From: Streptomyces sp. GQFP
GTDB lineage: Bacteria; Actinomycetota; Actinomycetes; Streptomycetales; Streptomycetaceae
Direction: 5' to 3'
Length of the DNA: 64,000 nucleotides
NCBI RefSeq assembly: GCF_021545335.1
Contig: NZ_CP089312.1
Span: 6,634,001-6,698,000 of the forward strand
The notes beneath the pieces were generated by a model. That model had not been told where the DNA came from. It searched no databases and saw only the letters and a list, made by a program, of their open reading frames with translations. Below, piece after piece: positions 9,226-17,506 of this stretch. The translations under genes and the position numbers were made by a program. The number at the start of each line of letters is the position of its first letter. The first letter of the stretch is position 1.

Positions 9226-9380
9226 GGTGAGCCGTTTCCGATTGGGGACGCTGGGGGGAGGGGGCCGGACGTCTGACATGCGCGGATTGACCACGCTCGC
9301 ACCCGAACCTACCTTCGTCAACACGGACGTGCGTACGGTCCGTTGCCCCGTCGTTCCTCACTGTGAGGCCGGTGCCTGTC

Positions 9381-10190
9381 ATGGATGTGTCGTTTCTCGG
9401 TGGACCACGCCCGCAGCGCGGCGTAGGCGTGGTGGCCCCCTTCGACTTCGCCCTGGACCGCGAGCTGTGGCGCTGGGTCCCCGACGAGGTGTCCCTCCAC
9501 CTCACCCGCACCCCGTACGTCCCCGTGGAGGTCAGCCTCGACCTGGCCCGACTGGTCAGCGAGCACGAGACACTCGGCGACGCGGTACGCACCCTCAACG
9601 TCATCGCCCCCGAGATCGTCGCCTACGCCTGCACGTCCGGCAGCTTCGTCGGCGGTGTCGCGGGCGAGCGGGCGATGTGCGAGGCGATGACCAGGGCGGG
9701 CGAGGTGGCGTCGGTGACGACGTCGGGCGCGCTGCTGGAGGCCTTGACGGAACTCTCCGTACGCCGAGTAGCCCTCGTCACCCCCTACACGGTGTCGGTG
9801 ACGCGGTCCCTGGAGGAGTACGTGGCGGAGGCGGGCGTCACGGTCACGGGCTGCGCGTTCATGGGCCTGACGCGGCACATCTGGAAGGTCCCGTACCGAG
9901 CGGTGGCGGACATGGCGAGGAGGGCGGTGGAGGAGAGCCGCCAGGGCCGCCCGGAAGCACTGTTCATCAGCTGCACGAACCTCCCCACGTACGACGTCAT
10001 CGCACAGCTGGAGGCGGAACTGCGCATCCCGGTGATCTCGGCCAACCAGGTCACGATGTGGGCAGCGCTGCGTCGACTGGGTACCCGGGCGGTGGGGCCG
10101 TACCAGGCGCTGCTGGACGAGGCGGCACGCGCATGGCCCCAGGAACAGCAGGAGCACCAGGAACACCAGGAACGGGAAGGTTGGACATGA
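9381..10190 (+). CDS. Maleate isomerase / arylmalonate decarboxylase-like protein, two-cysteine type
   Basis: An Asp/Glu-racemase-fold enzyme, 269 residues. Both catalytic-type cysteines are present: Cys84 in 'AYACTSGSF' and Cys198 in 'FISCTNLPTY'. The spacing resembles maleate cis-trans isomerases and the EutA-like ectoine-utilisation proteins. ATG 9381 is used; an in-frame GTG at 9363 is possible. The C terminus is a Gln/Glu/His-rich tail absent from typical members. Its TGA overlaps the next gene start as ATGA (10187-10190), so the two are translated together. The substrate is unknown. Confidence 0.78.
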   Translation: MDVSFLGGPRPQRGVGVVAPFDFALDRELWRWVPDEVSLHLTRTPYVPVEVSLDLARLVSEHETLGDAVRTLNVIAPEIVAYACTSGSFVGGVAGERAMCEAMTRAGEVASVTTSGALLEALTELSVRRVALVTPYTVSVTRSLEEYVAEAGVTVTGCAFMGLTRHIWKVPYRAVADMARRAVEESRQGRPEALFISCTNLPTYDVIAQLEAELRIPVISANQVTMWAALRRLGTRAVGPYQALLDEAARAWPQEQQEHQEHQEREGWT

Positions 10191-10918
10191 CGGCACTCGG
10201 ATTCCTGTACCCGGGCCACTCCGCCGAGGACGACTACCAGCGCATGGAACACCTGCTCGGCAGCGACATCCGGCTGGACGTGATCCACACGGACATCGGC
10301 GAGGACGCGCACCGCGTGGACGCCCTCCTGGAGATGGGCTCGCCGGACCGCCTCGCGGCGGGTGTGGAGGAGCTGCGGCTGTGCGGCGCGGAGGCGGTGG
10401 TGTGGGCGTGCACCAGCGGCAGCTTCGTGTACGGCTGGGAGGGCGCCCACGACCAGGTACGCGACCTCGCCCGCGCCGCGGGCATGCCGGCCTCGTCGAC
10501 GTCGTTCGCCTTCGTGCACGCGGTGCGGGAGCTGGGGGTACGGAGGGTGGCGATCGGGGCGACGTACCCGGCGGACGTGGCGGAACTGTTCGCGGAGTTC
10601 CTGGGGGCGGCGGGGGTGGAGGTGACGGGGGTCAAGGGCGCCGGGATCGTCACGGCGGCGGAGGTGGGGGAGTGGAGCGAGGAGGACGTACGAGCCCTGG
10701 CACAGGAGTCGGACGCCCCGGAAGCGGAGGCACTCCTGCTGCCGGACACGGCCCTGCACACGGCGTCGCACATAGAAAAACTGGAGAGCCAGCTGGCGAA
10801 GCCGGTCCTAACGGCCAACCAGGTAACGGTCTGGGAGGCCCTGCGACTGACCACCCGCAAGGTGAACGCCCCGTCCCTGGGCACCCTGTTCACACGGGAA
10901 CCACTGACACAGGCATAA
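10187..10918 (+). CDS. Maleate isomerase / arylmalonate decarboxylase-like paralog lacking second cysteine
   Basis: A 243-residue paralog of the preceding gene. The first cysteine is kept (Cys75 in 'WACTSGSF') but the second-cysteine position reads 'LLLPDTALHT', with Asp187 where Cys is expected. A one-cysteine active site implies either chemistry unlike two-base racemases/isomerases, or a partner role to the upstream protein. It is translationally coupled by an ATGA overlap and is the last gene before a large palindromic intergenic element. Confidence 0.75.
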   Translation: MTALGFLYPGHSAEDDYQRMEHLLGSDIRLDVIHTDIGEDAHRVDALLEMGSPDRLAAGVEELRLCGAEAVVWACTSGSFVYGWEGAHDQVRDLARAAGMPASSTSFAFVHAVRELGVRRVAIGATYPADVAELFAEFLGAAGVEVTGVKGAGIVTAAEVGEWSEEDVRALAQESDAPEAEALLLPDTALHTASHIEKLESQLAKPVLTANQVTVWEALRLTTRKVNAPSLGTLFTREPLTQA

Positions 10919-10919
10919 C

Positions 10920-11096
10920 CAGGGGGCTGCCGCCCCCAGACCCCCGCTATCGGCCTGAACGGCCTCGTCCTCAAACGCCGGACGGGCTAAAAGATCAAGC
11001 ACCGGCCGGCATCATCCAGCCCCTCCGGCGTTTGAGGAGCGGGGGTTCGGGGGCAGCGCCCCCGAGGATGGGACGGGTAGGGGCGGCGGGGGCGAG
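10920..11096. repeat. Palindromic intergenic repeat, family 1
   Basis: A nested inverted repeat. Outer arms are GGGGGCTGCCGCCCCC-like and GGGGGCAGCGCCCCCG; inner arms (about 10963-10986 and 11020-11036) carry 'CCTCAAACGCCGGACGGG' and its near complement ending 'GGCGTTTGAGGA'. The same element recurs at 37771-37994. It lies between two same-direction genes and may fold in the transcript and help end the isomerase operon. Confidence 0.8.
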
Positions 11097-11184
11097 AACA
11101 TCCCCCGGAATAAAACGGAGCCCCCCTCCTGTTCTCGTCCGGAGGACAGCGCACGGCGTCAAAACAGCAGCAGGAGGCCCCACC

Positions 11185-12285
11185 GTGACCGCAGACGCGA
11201 CCACAGACGAGATCCGAGGCACAACACAGGGCACCGCCCCCACCCCCCTCTCCGTCCTGGACCTGGTCACAGTCGGCTCCGGCCACACCGCCACCCAAGC
11301 CCTCCAGACCAGCGTCGCCCTCTCCCGCCTCACAGAATCCCGCGGCTTCCACCGCTACTGGGTAGCAGAGCACCACTCCATGCCCGGCGTAGCCTCCTCC
11401 TCGCCCGCCGTGATCCTCGCCCACCTCGCCGCCCACACCCACCGCATCCGCCTCGGCTCCGGCGGAGTCATGCTCCCCAACCACGCCCCCTTGGTCATCG
11501 CGGAACAGTTCGGCACCCTCGAAGCGATGGCCCCGAACCGCATCGACCTGGGCCTGGGCCGAGCCCCGGGCACGGACGGCGCCACCGCCGCGGCCCTCCG
11601 CCGCACCGACCGGCTCAACGAGGGCGCCGACGACTTCCCCCAGCAACTGGCGGAGCTGACCCGCTTCCTGGACGACGACTTCCCGACCGGTCACCCCTAC
11701 CACCGCATCCACGCGATCCCGGGCCCGATCCAGTCGACAACCCCGGGCGGAGTCCAGTCGACCCACCGTCCGCCCATCTGGCTGCTCGGTTCCTCAGGCT
11801 TCAGCGCCCGCCTGGCCGGCGTCCTGGGCCTCCCCTTCGCCTTCGCGCACCACTTCTCCGCGCAGAACACCGTCCCGGCCCTGGACCTCTACCGCGAGTC
11901 CTTCCAGCCCTCCGCGGTCCTCGACGCCCCGTACGCCCTCATCGGCGTCTCCACCCTCGCGACGGACGACGCGAACGAGGCCCGCCGCCAGGTCCTGGCG
12001 ATGGGCCTCAACATGGCGCGTCTGCGCTCCGGCCGGCCGGGCCTGTTCCCGGCCCCGGAGGAGGCGGAGGCCTACGAATTCAGCCCGATGGAACGGGAGT
12101 TCATCAACTCCTGGATGACGAACATCATCCACGGCACGGCGGACGAGGTCCGCACAGGCCTGGACGACCTCCAGAAGCGCACGGGGGCAGACGAGTTGAT
12201 GCTGACGGCCCACGCCCACCGGGGAGACCTGCGCCTGCGCTCGTACGAACTGATCGCGGACGCGTACGGCCTGCCGACGGCCTGA
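11185..12285 (+). CDS. LLM-class flavin-dependent oxidoreductase
   Basis: A bacterial luciferase-like monooxygenase of about 366 residues with a TIM-barrel pattern: 'FHRYWVAEHHSMPGVASSSP' near the N terminus, 'HRIRLGSGGVMLPNHAPL', 'EQFGTLEAMAPNRIDLGLGR' and a C-terminal 'LMLTAHAH'. This is the MsnO8/YhbW-like subfamily. GTG 11185 follows a strong AGGAGG at 11172-11177. It stands alone between the repeat element and convergent cdgA. It would use reduced flavin and oxygen on an organic substrate that cannot be named from the sequence. Confidence 0.85.
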   Translation: MTADATTDEIRGTTQGTAPTPLSVLDLVTVGSGHTATQALQTSVALSRLTESRGFHRYWVAEHHSMPGVASSSPAVILAHLAAHTHRIRLGSGGVMLPNHAPLVIAEQFGTLEAMAPNRIDLGLGRAPGTDGATAAALRRTDRLNEGADDFPQQLAELTRFLDDDFPTGHPYHRIHAIPGPIQSTTPGGVQSTHRPPIWLLGSSGFSARLAGVLGLPFAFAHHFSAQNTVPALDLYRESFQPSAVLDAPYALIGVSTLATDDANEARRQVLAMGLNMARLRSGRPGLFPAPEEAEAYEFSPMEREFINSWMTNIIHGTADEVRTGLDDLQKRTGADELMLTAHAHRGDLRLRSYELIADAYGLPTA

Positions 12286-12342
12286 TGGATTCGTGCGTGT
12301 GAGTTGGGGGGAATGCGGTCGACGAATCGGCGATGGGCCAAC

Positions 12343-14226
12343 TCACCCCTGCCGACAGGCACTTCCCCCCATCAGCACCGAAATCCGATCCGCCCCCACA
12401 GGCCGAGAATAGAGCCACCCCTGCCCCGTGTCGCACCCGATCCGCCGCAACCGAGCCGCCTGCGCCGCCGTCTCCACGCACTCCGCGGTGACCGTCAGCC
12501 CCAGCCGGTGCGCGAGCTGGATCATCGCCTCGACGACGATCTCGTCGGCCGGATTCGGCGCGACACCCTCACCCTCGTACATGAACCCGCGGACGAAAGA
12601 ACCGTCCAGTTTCAGTACTGACACGGGGAGCCTGCTGAGGTAGGCCAGGTTCGAGTACCCCGTGCCGAAGTCGTCGATCGCGATGCCCACACCCATGTCA
12701 CTGAGTGCCTGGAGTGCCTGGAGGGGCCGCCCGGCGGAGCCCATGACCGCCGATTCCGTCAGCTCCAGCTGGAGCAGATGCGCGGGCAGGCCCGTCTCCG
12801 CGAGGATCTCCGCCACGTCCGCGACGAGATCCGAGTCCCAGACCTGACGTACCGCCACGTTCACGCTCACGAAGATCGGCGGCTCGTCCGGGCGTTCGAG
12901 CTGCCAGCGGCGGGCCTGGCGGCAGGCCGTGGCGAGGACCCAGCGCCCCAGCTGCACGATCGAACCGTCCTCCTCGGCCAGCCCGATGAAGCGGTTCGGC
13001 GTCAGTGTGCCGAACTGGGGGTGGTGCCAGCGCACCAGCGCCTCGACACCGTGCACCCGGCCGTCCTCCATGCCCACCAACGGCTGGTAGTCCAGGGCGA
13101 ATTCACCCCGCTCGATGGCCGGCCGGAGCGTGGAGGACAGCGCCTGGCGGGTCATCCGGTGGGCGTTGCGCTCGGGGTCGAAGAGCGTCCAGCGGGACTT
13201 GCCGTCGGCCTTCGCCCAGTACAGCGTGGTGTCCGCGGCCTGCATCAGGCCCGTGGGGGTCGTGCCCGCCGCATGCCGTTCCACGACACCGATCGAGGCG
13301 GATACGGACACCCGCTGACCGGCGAGGTCGAAGGGCAGCTGGAGCGCCTTCAGCACCGACTCGGCCAGGTCCGCGAGTTGGTCGGTGCCCGTCGAGTCCT
13401 CGACCAGCAGCGCGAACTCGTCGCCGCCCAGTCTCGCCACCAGCGGCGCGACGGCTCCCGGGTTCCCCCGGGCAAGACCCGCCTCCTCCGCGCAGCGCGT
13501 GAGGCGTTCGGCCACGGCGGCGAGCAGCCGGTCGCCGACACGATGGCCGAGAGTGTCGTTGACGGCCTTGAAACCGTCGAGATCCAGGTAGCACAGACCG
13601 ATCCGGCCCGTCCCGCTCTGCTCGTACGACTCCGCCTCCAGCGCCGCCGACAGCCGCTCGAAGAACAGCGCGCGGTTGGGCAGTCGGGTCACCGGATCGT
13701 GCATCTGCAAGTGCCGCAGCCGCGCCTGGAGTTCACGGCGCGCGCTGATGTCGGCGACGGACAGCAGGACACCCTGGCCGCCGTACGCCCGAGCCCCCAG
13801 CGCCCCCTCGGGCCCCTCCGTGGGCAGCGGCGCGACCGTGACCTGCGCCCAGAGGGAGTGCCCGTCGGGGTGCTTGAGACGGCGCGTGCAGCGCAGTCGT
13901 GCCTGTCGGCCGCGCAGGACCTCGCGGTACGCGTGCCACGCCCGCGTGTCGGACGCCAGGTCCACCAGATCGGCGGCGACCCGGCCGGCCAGCGCTTCCG
14001 GGGCGATGCCCAGCAGCGTGCCCAGCGACTCGTTCGCCTCCACGATCAGGCCCTCGCGGTTCACCACGGCCATCGCCAGCGGCGCCGCCGCGAACGCCGC
14101 ACGCAGCAGGTTCGTACCCCCGGCCACGCGGGAGGATGACGCAGAGGACGTGGTGAAGTTACTCAGTGTGACGGCCGGCCGGACGAGTTCTACCGCGGGC
14201 GCCGGCCCTTCGGACGTTCCGCTCAC
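12343..14226 (-). CDS. cdgA: PAS-GGDEF-EAL cyclic-di-GMP enzyme (CdgA)
   Basis: A 627-residue protein with a PAS domain (about residues 40-160), a GGDEF domain ('ARLGGDEFALL' near 267) and an EAL domain ('EALVRWH' near 394, 'LQLELTES', 'IDDFGTGYSN', 'KLDGSFV', 'TAECVET'). Both the cyclase loop and the phosphodiesterase metal/catalytic residues are intact, so it could make or break c-di-GMP. No RxxD inhibitory site precedes GGDEF. The S. coelicolor ortholog CdgA is a known BldD target that affects development. It is convergent with the oxidoreductase and divergent from the metalloprotease. Confidence 0.85.
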   Translation of the reverse strand: MSGTSEGPAPAVELVRPAVTLSNFTTSSASSSRVAGGTNLLRAAFAAAPLAMAVVNREGLIVEANESLGTLLGIAPEALAGRVAADLVDLASDTRAWHAYREVLRGRQARLRCTRRLKHPDGHSLWAQVTVAPLPTEGPEGALGARAYGGQGVLLSVADISARRELQARLRHLQMHDPVTRLPNRALFFERLSAALEAESYEQSGTGRIGLCYLDLDGFKAVNDTLGHRVGDRLLAAVAERLTRCAEEAGLARGNPGAVAPLVARLGGDEFALLVEDSTGTDQLADLAESVLKALQLPFDLAGQRVSVSASIGVVERHAAGTTPTGLMQAADTTLYWAKADGKSRWTLFDPERNAHRMTRQALSSTLRPAIERGEFALDYQPLVGMEDGRVHGVEALVRWHHPQFGTLTPNRFIGLAEEDGSIVQLGRWVLATACRQARRWQLERPDEPPIFVSVNVAVRQVWDSDLVADVAEILAETGLPAHLLQLELTESAVMGSAGRPLQALQALSDMGVGIAIDDFGTGYSNLAYLSRLPVSVLKLDGSFVRGFMYEGEGVAPNPADEIVVEAMIQLAHRLGLTVTAECVETAAQAARLRRIGCDTGQGWLYSRPVGADRISVLMGGSACRQG

Positions 14227-14653
14227 CGCTCGCTCCCGCAGTGCACTCGGTCTTCATATGGATCCCGTCGGGCGGCCGACCGGGCGGCAAACCGCCGCCC
14301 TGGCCAGGTCCGTGCAGGAAAGTGTCAGGGAAGTGCCAGGAAAGTGTGCCGATCATAGAGGCTGGCCCCAAGCCCTTCCAGCCACTGTCCAGTGTCCATG
14401 AACGACCGCCGGTTCTGACAGATCGTTTCTGCCCGCGCCTGGACGGGTTCCTTCGGCCTCGATCGGTTGTGACGTTCCGTGAGTGTTTCGGGGTGTCGCT
14501 CCACAAAGGGTGAGTCCTCACATGCTTGTCAGCATGCCCGGTCGACCCCTGTTCGACGCCCAATCACCCTTCTGGTGCAGACAAACAGGGCATATAAACA
14601 CAAGATCACACAGGCTGGGTTGCGGTGTCCCCGAACCGCATCCGGAGGTCTGC
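14227..14653. promoter_or_regulatory. cdgA / metalloprotease divergent promoter region with a possible BldD-type half-match
   Basis: A 427-bp gene-free stretch. At 14470-14482 'TGACGTTCCGTGA' fits seven of the nine fixed positions of the BldD palindrome TNACNCNGNGTNA. cdgA is a known BldD target elsewhere, so this is a candidate operator only. The part next to the metalloprotease holds its GGAGG ribosome site at 14644-14648. No gene is supported here. Confidence 0.35.
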
Positions 14654-15997
14654 GTGCTGCGTCAGCTCCCCCTCAAGGGGCTCACCCGTGACGCCCTGAC
14701 GGGGCTCAAGGGGCTCGCGTGCGACGGACCGCGCCCCCGACTGCGCAGCACCGCCGCCGTACTCACCACCATGACGGCCCTCGCCGCCACCTCCATCATC
14801 GCGGACCCCTCGGTCGCCGAACCCTTCTCGGCGCAGCCCTGCGCCCTGCAACGCACCGACGCCCACCACTCGGAGGGCCTGGACACCTGGAACGCGGCCT
14901 ATCCGCGCCCGTCCCGCGCCCTCGACGCCGTGATGGTGTTCCTCTCCTTCCCCGACGCGCCCCCGCGCACCACCCCCGCCGAACTGGCCGCCGACCACTT
15001 CCCGGCCACCAGCGACTTCTTCGACCGCGCCTCGTACGGCCGATTCACACTGCGCCCGCACCCGCTCCAGCGCTGGCTGCGCATGCCGAAGCCGTCCACC
15101 GCGTACGCCATACAGCGGGACTGGAGCGCCGCCCACCGCGCCGCCTATCTGCGCGACGCGCTCGCCACCGCCGACCGCGAGGTCGACTTCTCGCGCTACG
15201 ACATCGTCTACTTCGTCGCCGACCCGGACGCGCCCGGCGTCGACTCCGACGCGACGAAGGTCGTCAACCTGGACGTCCCGCTGCGGGCCGACGGCACGGA
15301 CATCCGCCGCGTCGTCACCGTCTTCGAGAACCACCCGCCCGACCGGCTCGTCCTCGCCCACGAGACCGGCCACGTCTTCGACCTGCCCGACCTCTATCAC
15401 CGGCCCATGGACGGCAAGGGCGACTGGGACACGTACGTCGGCGACTGGGACCTGATGGGCAGCCAGTTCGGACTGGCGCCGGATCTGTTCGCCTGGCACA
15501 AGTGGAAACTCGGGTGGCTGGAACCGCGCCAGGTGGCGTGCGTACGCGGGGGAGGCGCGACCCGCCTGACCCTGGAAACGCTGGGAGCCCATCCGGCCAC
15601 GACCGCGTACGCGAACGCGGGTGGCGAAGGGGGCGCGGCGGGCGCGCCCGTCTTCGGGCAGGGGGACGGGGTGAAACTGGCCGTCGTACGGACCGGGGTC
15701 GACCGGGCGCTCGCCTTCGAGGCCAGGGGGACGACGGGCAACGACAGCGCGACGTGCACACAGGGCGTGCTGGTCTACCGGGTGCAGAGCGGGGCCGAGT
15801 CGGGCGGCGGCCCGGTCGAGGTGGTCGACGCCCATCCGCGTACCGAGGCCTGCTGGGAGGACTCGGTCTACCCACCCCTCGCGGACGCGCCCGTCGCCCT
15901 CGGCGAGAGCTTCACGGTGCCGGGCGAGAACGTCCGCGTGGAGGTGGAGGGCCGTACGCCTTCGGGGGCGTGGACGGTGGAGATCACGTCCGGCTGA
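14654..15997 (+). CDS. Secreted M6-family metalloprotease-like protein
   Basis: A zinc metalloprotease of the immune-inhibitor-A (M6) type, about 447 residues. The metal site is 'LAHETGHVFDLPDLY' (near residue 235), giving HExxH plus a downstream acidic ligand, followed by 'WDLMGSQFGLAPDLFAWHKW'. The N terminus has basic residues then a hydrophobic stretch (about residues 35-57), a signal peptide or anchor. GTG 14654 is chosen because GGAGG sits five bases upstream; the open frame back to 14483 has no such site. It probably acts outside the cell. It ends just before a hairpin and the second tRNA-Lys. Confidence 0.82.
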   Translation: MLRQLPLKGLTRDALTGLKGLACDGPRPRLRSTAAVLTTMTALAATSIIADPSVAEPFSAQPCALQRTDAHHSEGLDTWNAAYPRPSRALDAVMVFLSFPDAPPRTTPAELAADHFPATSDFFDRASYGRFTLRPHPLQRWLRMPKPSTAYAIQRDWSAAHRAAYLRDALATADREVDFSRYDIVYFVADPDAPGVDSDATKVVNLDVPLRADGTDIRRVVTVFENHPPDRLVLAHETGHVFDLPDLYHRPMDGKGDWDTYVGDWDLMGSQFGLAPDLFAWHKWKLGWLEPRQVACVRGGGATRLTLETLGAHPATTAYANAGGEGGAAGAPVFGQGDGVKLAVVRTGVDRALAFEARGTTGNDSATCTQGVLVYRVQSGAESGGGPVEVVDAHPRTEACWEDSVYPPLADAPVALGESFTVPGENVRVEVEGRTPSGAWTVEITSG

Positions 15998-16014
15998 GCC
16001 GAGCGACGACAAAT

Positions 16015-16046
16015 CGAAGGCCCCCCGCTTCCGCAGGGGGCCTTCG
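16015..16046. terminator. Bidirectional hairpin between metalloprotease and second tRNA-Lys
   Basis: A stem 'CGAAGGCCCCC' and 'GGGGGCCTTCG' around a short CGCTTCCGCA loop. It serves the metalloprotease on the plus strand and the tRNA-Lys on the minus strand. It parallels the hairpin beside the first tRNA-Lys. Confidence 0.78.
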
Positions 16047-16054
16047 ATCGTCTG

Positions 16055-16128
16055 TGCGCCGCCAGGGACTCGAACCCCGGACCCGCTGATTAAGAGTCAG
16101 CTGCTCTAACCAACTGAGCTAGCGGCGC
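16055..16128 (-). tRNA. tRNA-Lys (anticodon CTT), second copy
   Basis: The same 74-nt cloverleaf as at 2128-2201, with acceptor GCGCCGC/GCGGCGC, anticodon loop CTCTTAA and discriminator A, and no encoded CCA. Its first ten bases overlap the 3' end of the upstream protein gene on the same strand (stop TAG at 16119-16121), so the mRNA and tRNA probably share a transcript that needs RNase P cleavage. Confidence 0.97.
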
Positions 16129-16769
16129 CTGCTGACGTCGTAGACCTTAGCACCCTGATCGGCGGGAGGAAAAATCGATATCCGCAGGCCACCGGAGACG
16201 GCGGCACGGGCCGCTCGTACGGCCGCCCAGAGCAGGATCTCCGGGCCGGGAAGCCAGGGACGGCAGGTATCGGGGGCGACGACCCAGCGGGATTCGGGAC
16301 GGGGCCTGCCCTCGGTGACCTGTTCGTACTCGGTGTCGTCGGTCGCCAGGGCGGGGACGGTCACCGCGTCGCCGCGGCCGTGGCAGAGGAGCGGCGGGAT
16401 CGAGTGCCGACGCCCGATGCCGGGGTCGTCGTCATCGCCGCACTCGGCGGCGGAGCCCCACTCCTCCCACCTCAGAAGCGAGGGCAGCCGCTGGGCGGTC
16501 CCCAGTGCCGCGAACAGGAGGATCCGGCCCCGGTAGGCGGCCACCGGGCCCGAGCCGGGACCCTCGCCCCAGAGGCGGTCGAGCATCCTCCGGCCGAAGA
16601 CGGCGGGCACGTTGACGACGTCGAACGCGGTGCCGCAGGGCAGGACCAGCGGGGCGGTGGGCCGCTCGGCCCAGAGCGAGAGCGTGCTGCGCGGATACGT
16701 TCCTGCGGAGGCGAGCCAGGCGGCGCCCTCCGAGGTGACTCCCGAGGCGTCGGAATATGTGCTGCTCAT
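16119..16769 (-). CDS. Conserved protein related to Streptomyces 'DNA primase/polymerase-like' family
   Basis: A 216-residue protein with 'LVLPCGTAFDVVNVPAVFGR' and 'GPVAAYRGRILLFAALGTAQ', a pattern common in Streptomyces proteins annotated as bifunctional primase/polymerase-like. No Asp-x-Asp catalytic pair of a true prim-pol is seen, so enzyme activity is doubtful. ATG 16769 is preferred over 16799. Its TAG lies inside the tRNA-Lys acceptor stem. It follows the nuclease-helicase gene string on the same strand. Confidence 0.6.
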   Translation of the reverse strand: MSSTYSDASGVTSEGAAWLASAGTYPRSTLSLWAERPTAPLVLPCGTAFDVVNVPAVFGRRMLDRLWGEGPGSGPVAAYRGRILLFAALGTAQRLPSLLRWEEWGSAAECGDDDDPGIGRRHSIPPLLCHGRGDAVTVPALATDDTEYEQVTEGRPRPESRWVVAPDTCRPWLPGPEILLWAAVRAARAAVSGGLRISIFPPADQGAKVYDVSRRR

Positions 16770-16932
16770 GACGTCTAGATCTACCGGCAGTGAGCGCACG
16801 ACCTCCGAGGGTTGCCGGAAACCGGGACAGGAGGGGGCGAGCTGGAGTACCTTGCCCTACTGAATATGCCGCACGGATTTTCGAGACGGGGCCAGTCCGA
16901 GCCGGTACGAGAGTGTCCGACCAGGTCAGAGG

Positions 16933-17337
16933 TCAGACCGGGTCGACGTGACCGTGGCCATGGCCACCGCCACTGCTGCCCCCGCCACTCGCGTTCTCCC
17001 CGCCGCCGCGCAGCAGCTCACGGCCGTACTCGATCATCTTCTTCGCGTAGTCCTCGGTCCACTCGGCGCGCTCCGCGATGTCGGCGGTCGTCAGCCGGTC
17101 GAAGCGGCGCGGGTCGGCGAGCTGGGCCGCCGCCATCGCCTGGTACTCGACCGCGCGGTCGGTCGCGGCGCGAAACGCCTGGGTCAGCTCTGTGGCGCGG
17201 GTCAGCAGCGCGCGGGGGTCGTCGATCGACTCCAGGTCGAAGAAGTGCTCCGGGTCGTCGGCCACTTGCGTGGGCTCGAAGAGCAGGGGCGCGGGGCGTA
17301 GCCGCGGTTCGTTGCGACGCGGCGTGGGCTCCGCCAT
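16933..17337 (-). CDS. Conserved small acidic protein with Gly/His-rich tail
   Basis: A 134-residue protein not recognised by function. The middle is helical and charged ('DPEHFFDLESIDDPRALL', 'RATELTQAFRAATDRAVEYQ'), and the C terminus is a low-complexity Gly/Ser/His tail 'GGGSSGGGHGHGHVDPV' that could bind metal. ATG 17337 has an excellent GGAGG ribosome site. It is about 170 bp downstream of the helicase gene on the same strand and may belong to the same transcription unit. Confidence 0.65.
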   Translation of the reverse strand: MAEPTPRRNEPRLRPAPLLFEPTQVADDPEHFFDLESIDDPRALLTRATELTQAFRAATDRAVEYQAMAAAQLADPRRFDRLTTADIAERAEWTEDYAKKMIEYGRELLRGGGENASGGGSSGGGHGHGHVDPV

Positions 17338-17506
17338 GTCTTCTCCTCCTCGTACGATTCCGCACCGTTCGTACGTACCGCTCACGCACCAGGGCATGTA
17401 CGGCACACGGTCGACAGGCCCCGCCGGTCGAGCCGGGCCACCGTCCATTGTCCCCCGCCCGCGCAAGTAGGCCACGGCTTCACCCGACAGGGCACCTGAT
17501 CTGCGA

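Noticed and set aside
7882..9276. Long plus-strand frames opposite the amidase and dehydrogenase
   Set aside because: High-GC third-position shadows of genes that have intact catalytic motifs.
2299..10918. Complete ectoine utilisation cluster
   Set aside because: Only transporter-like genes and distant EutA-like enzymes are present; the eutBCDE and doeA-type genes are missing.
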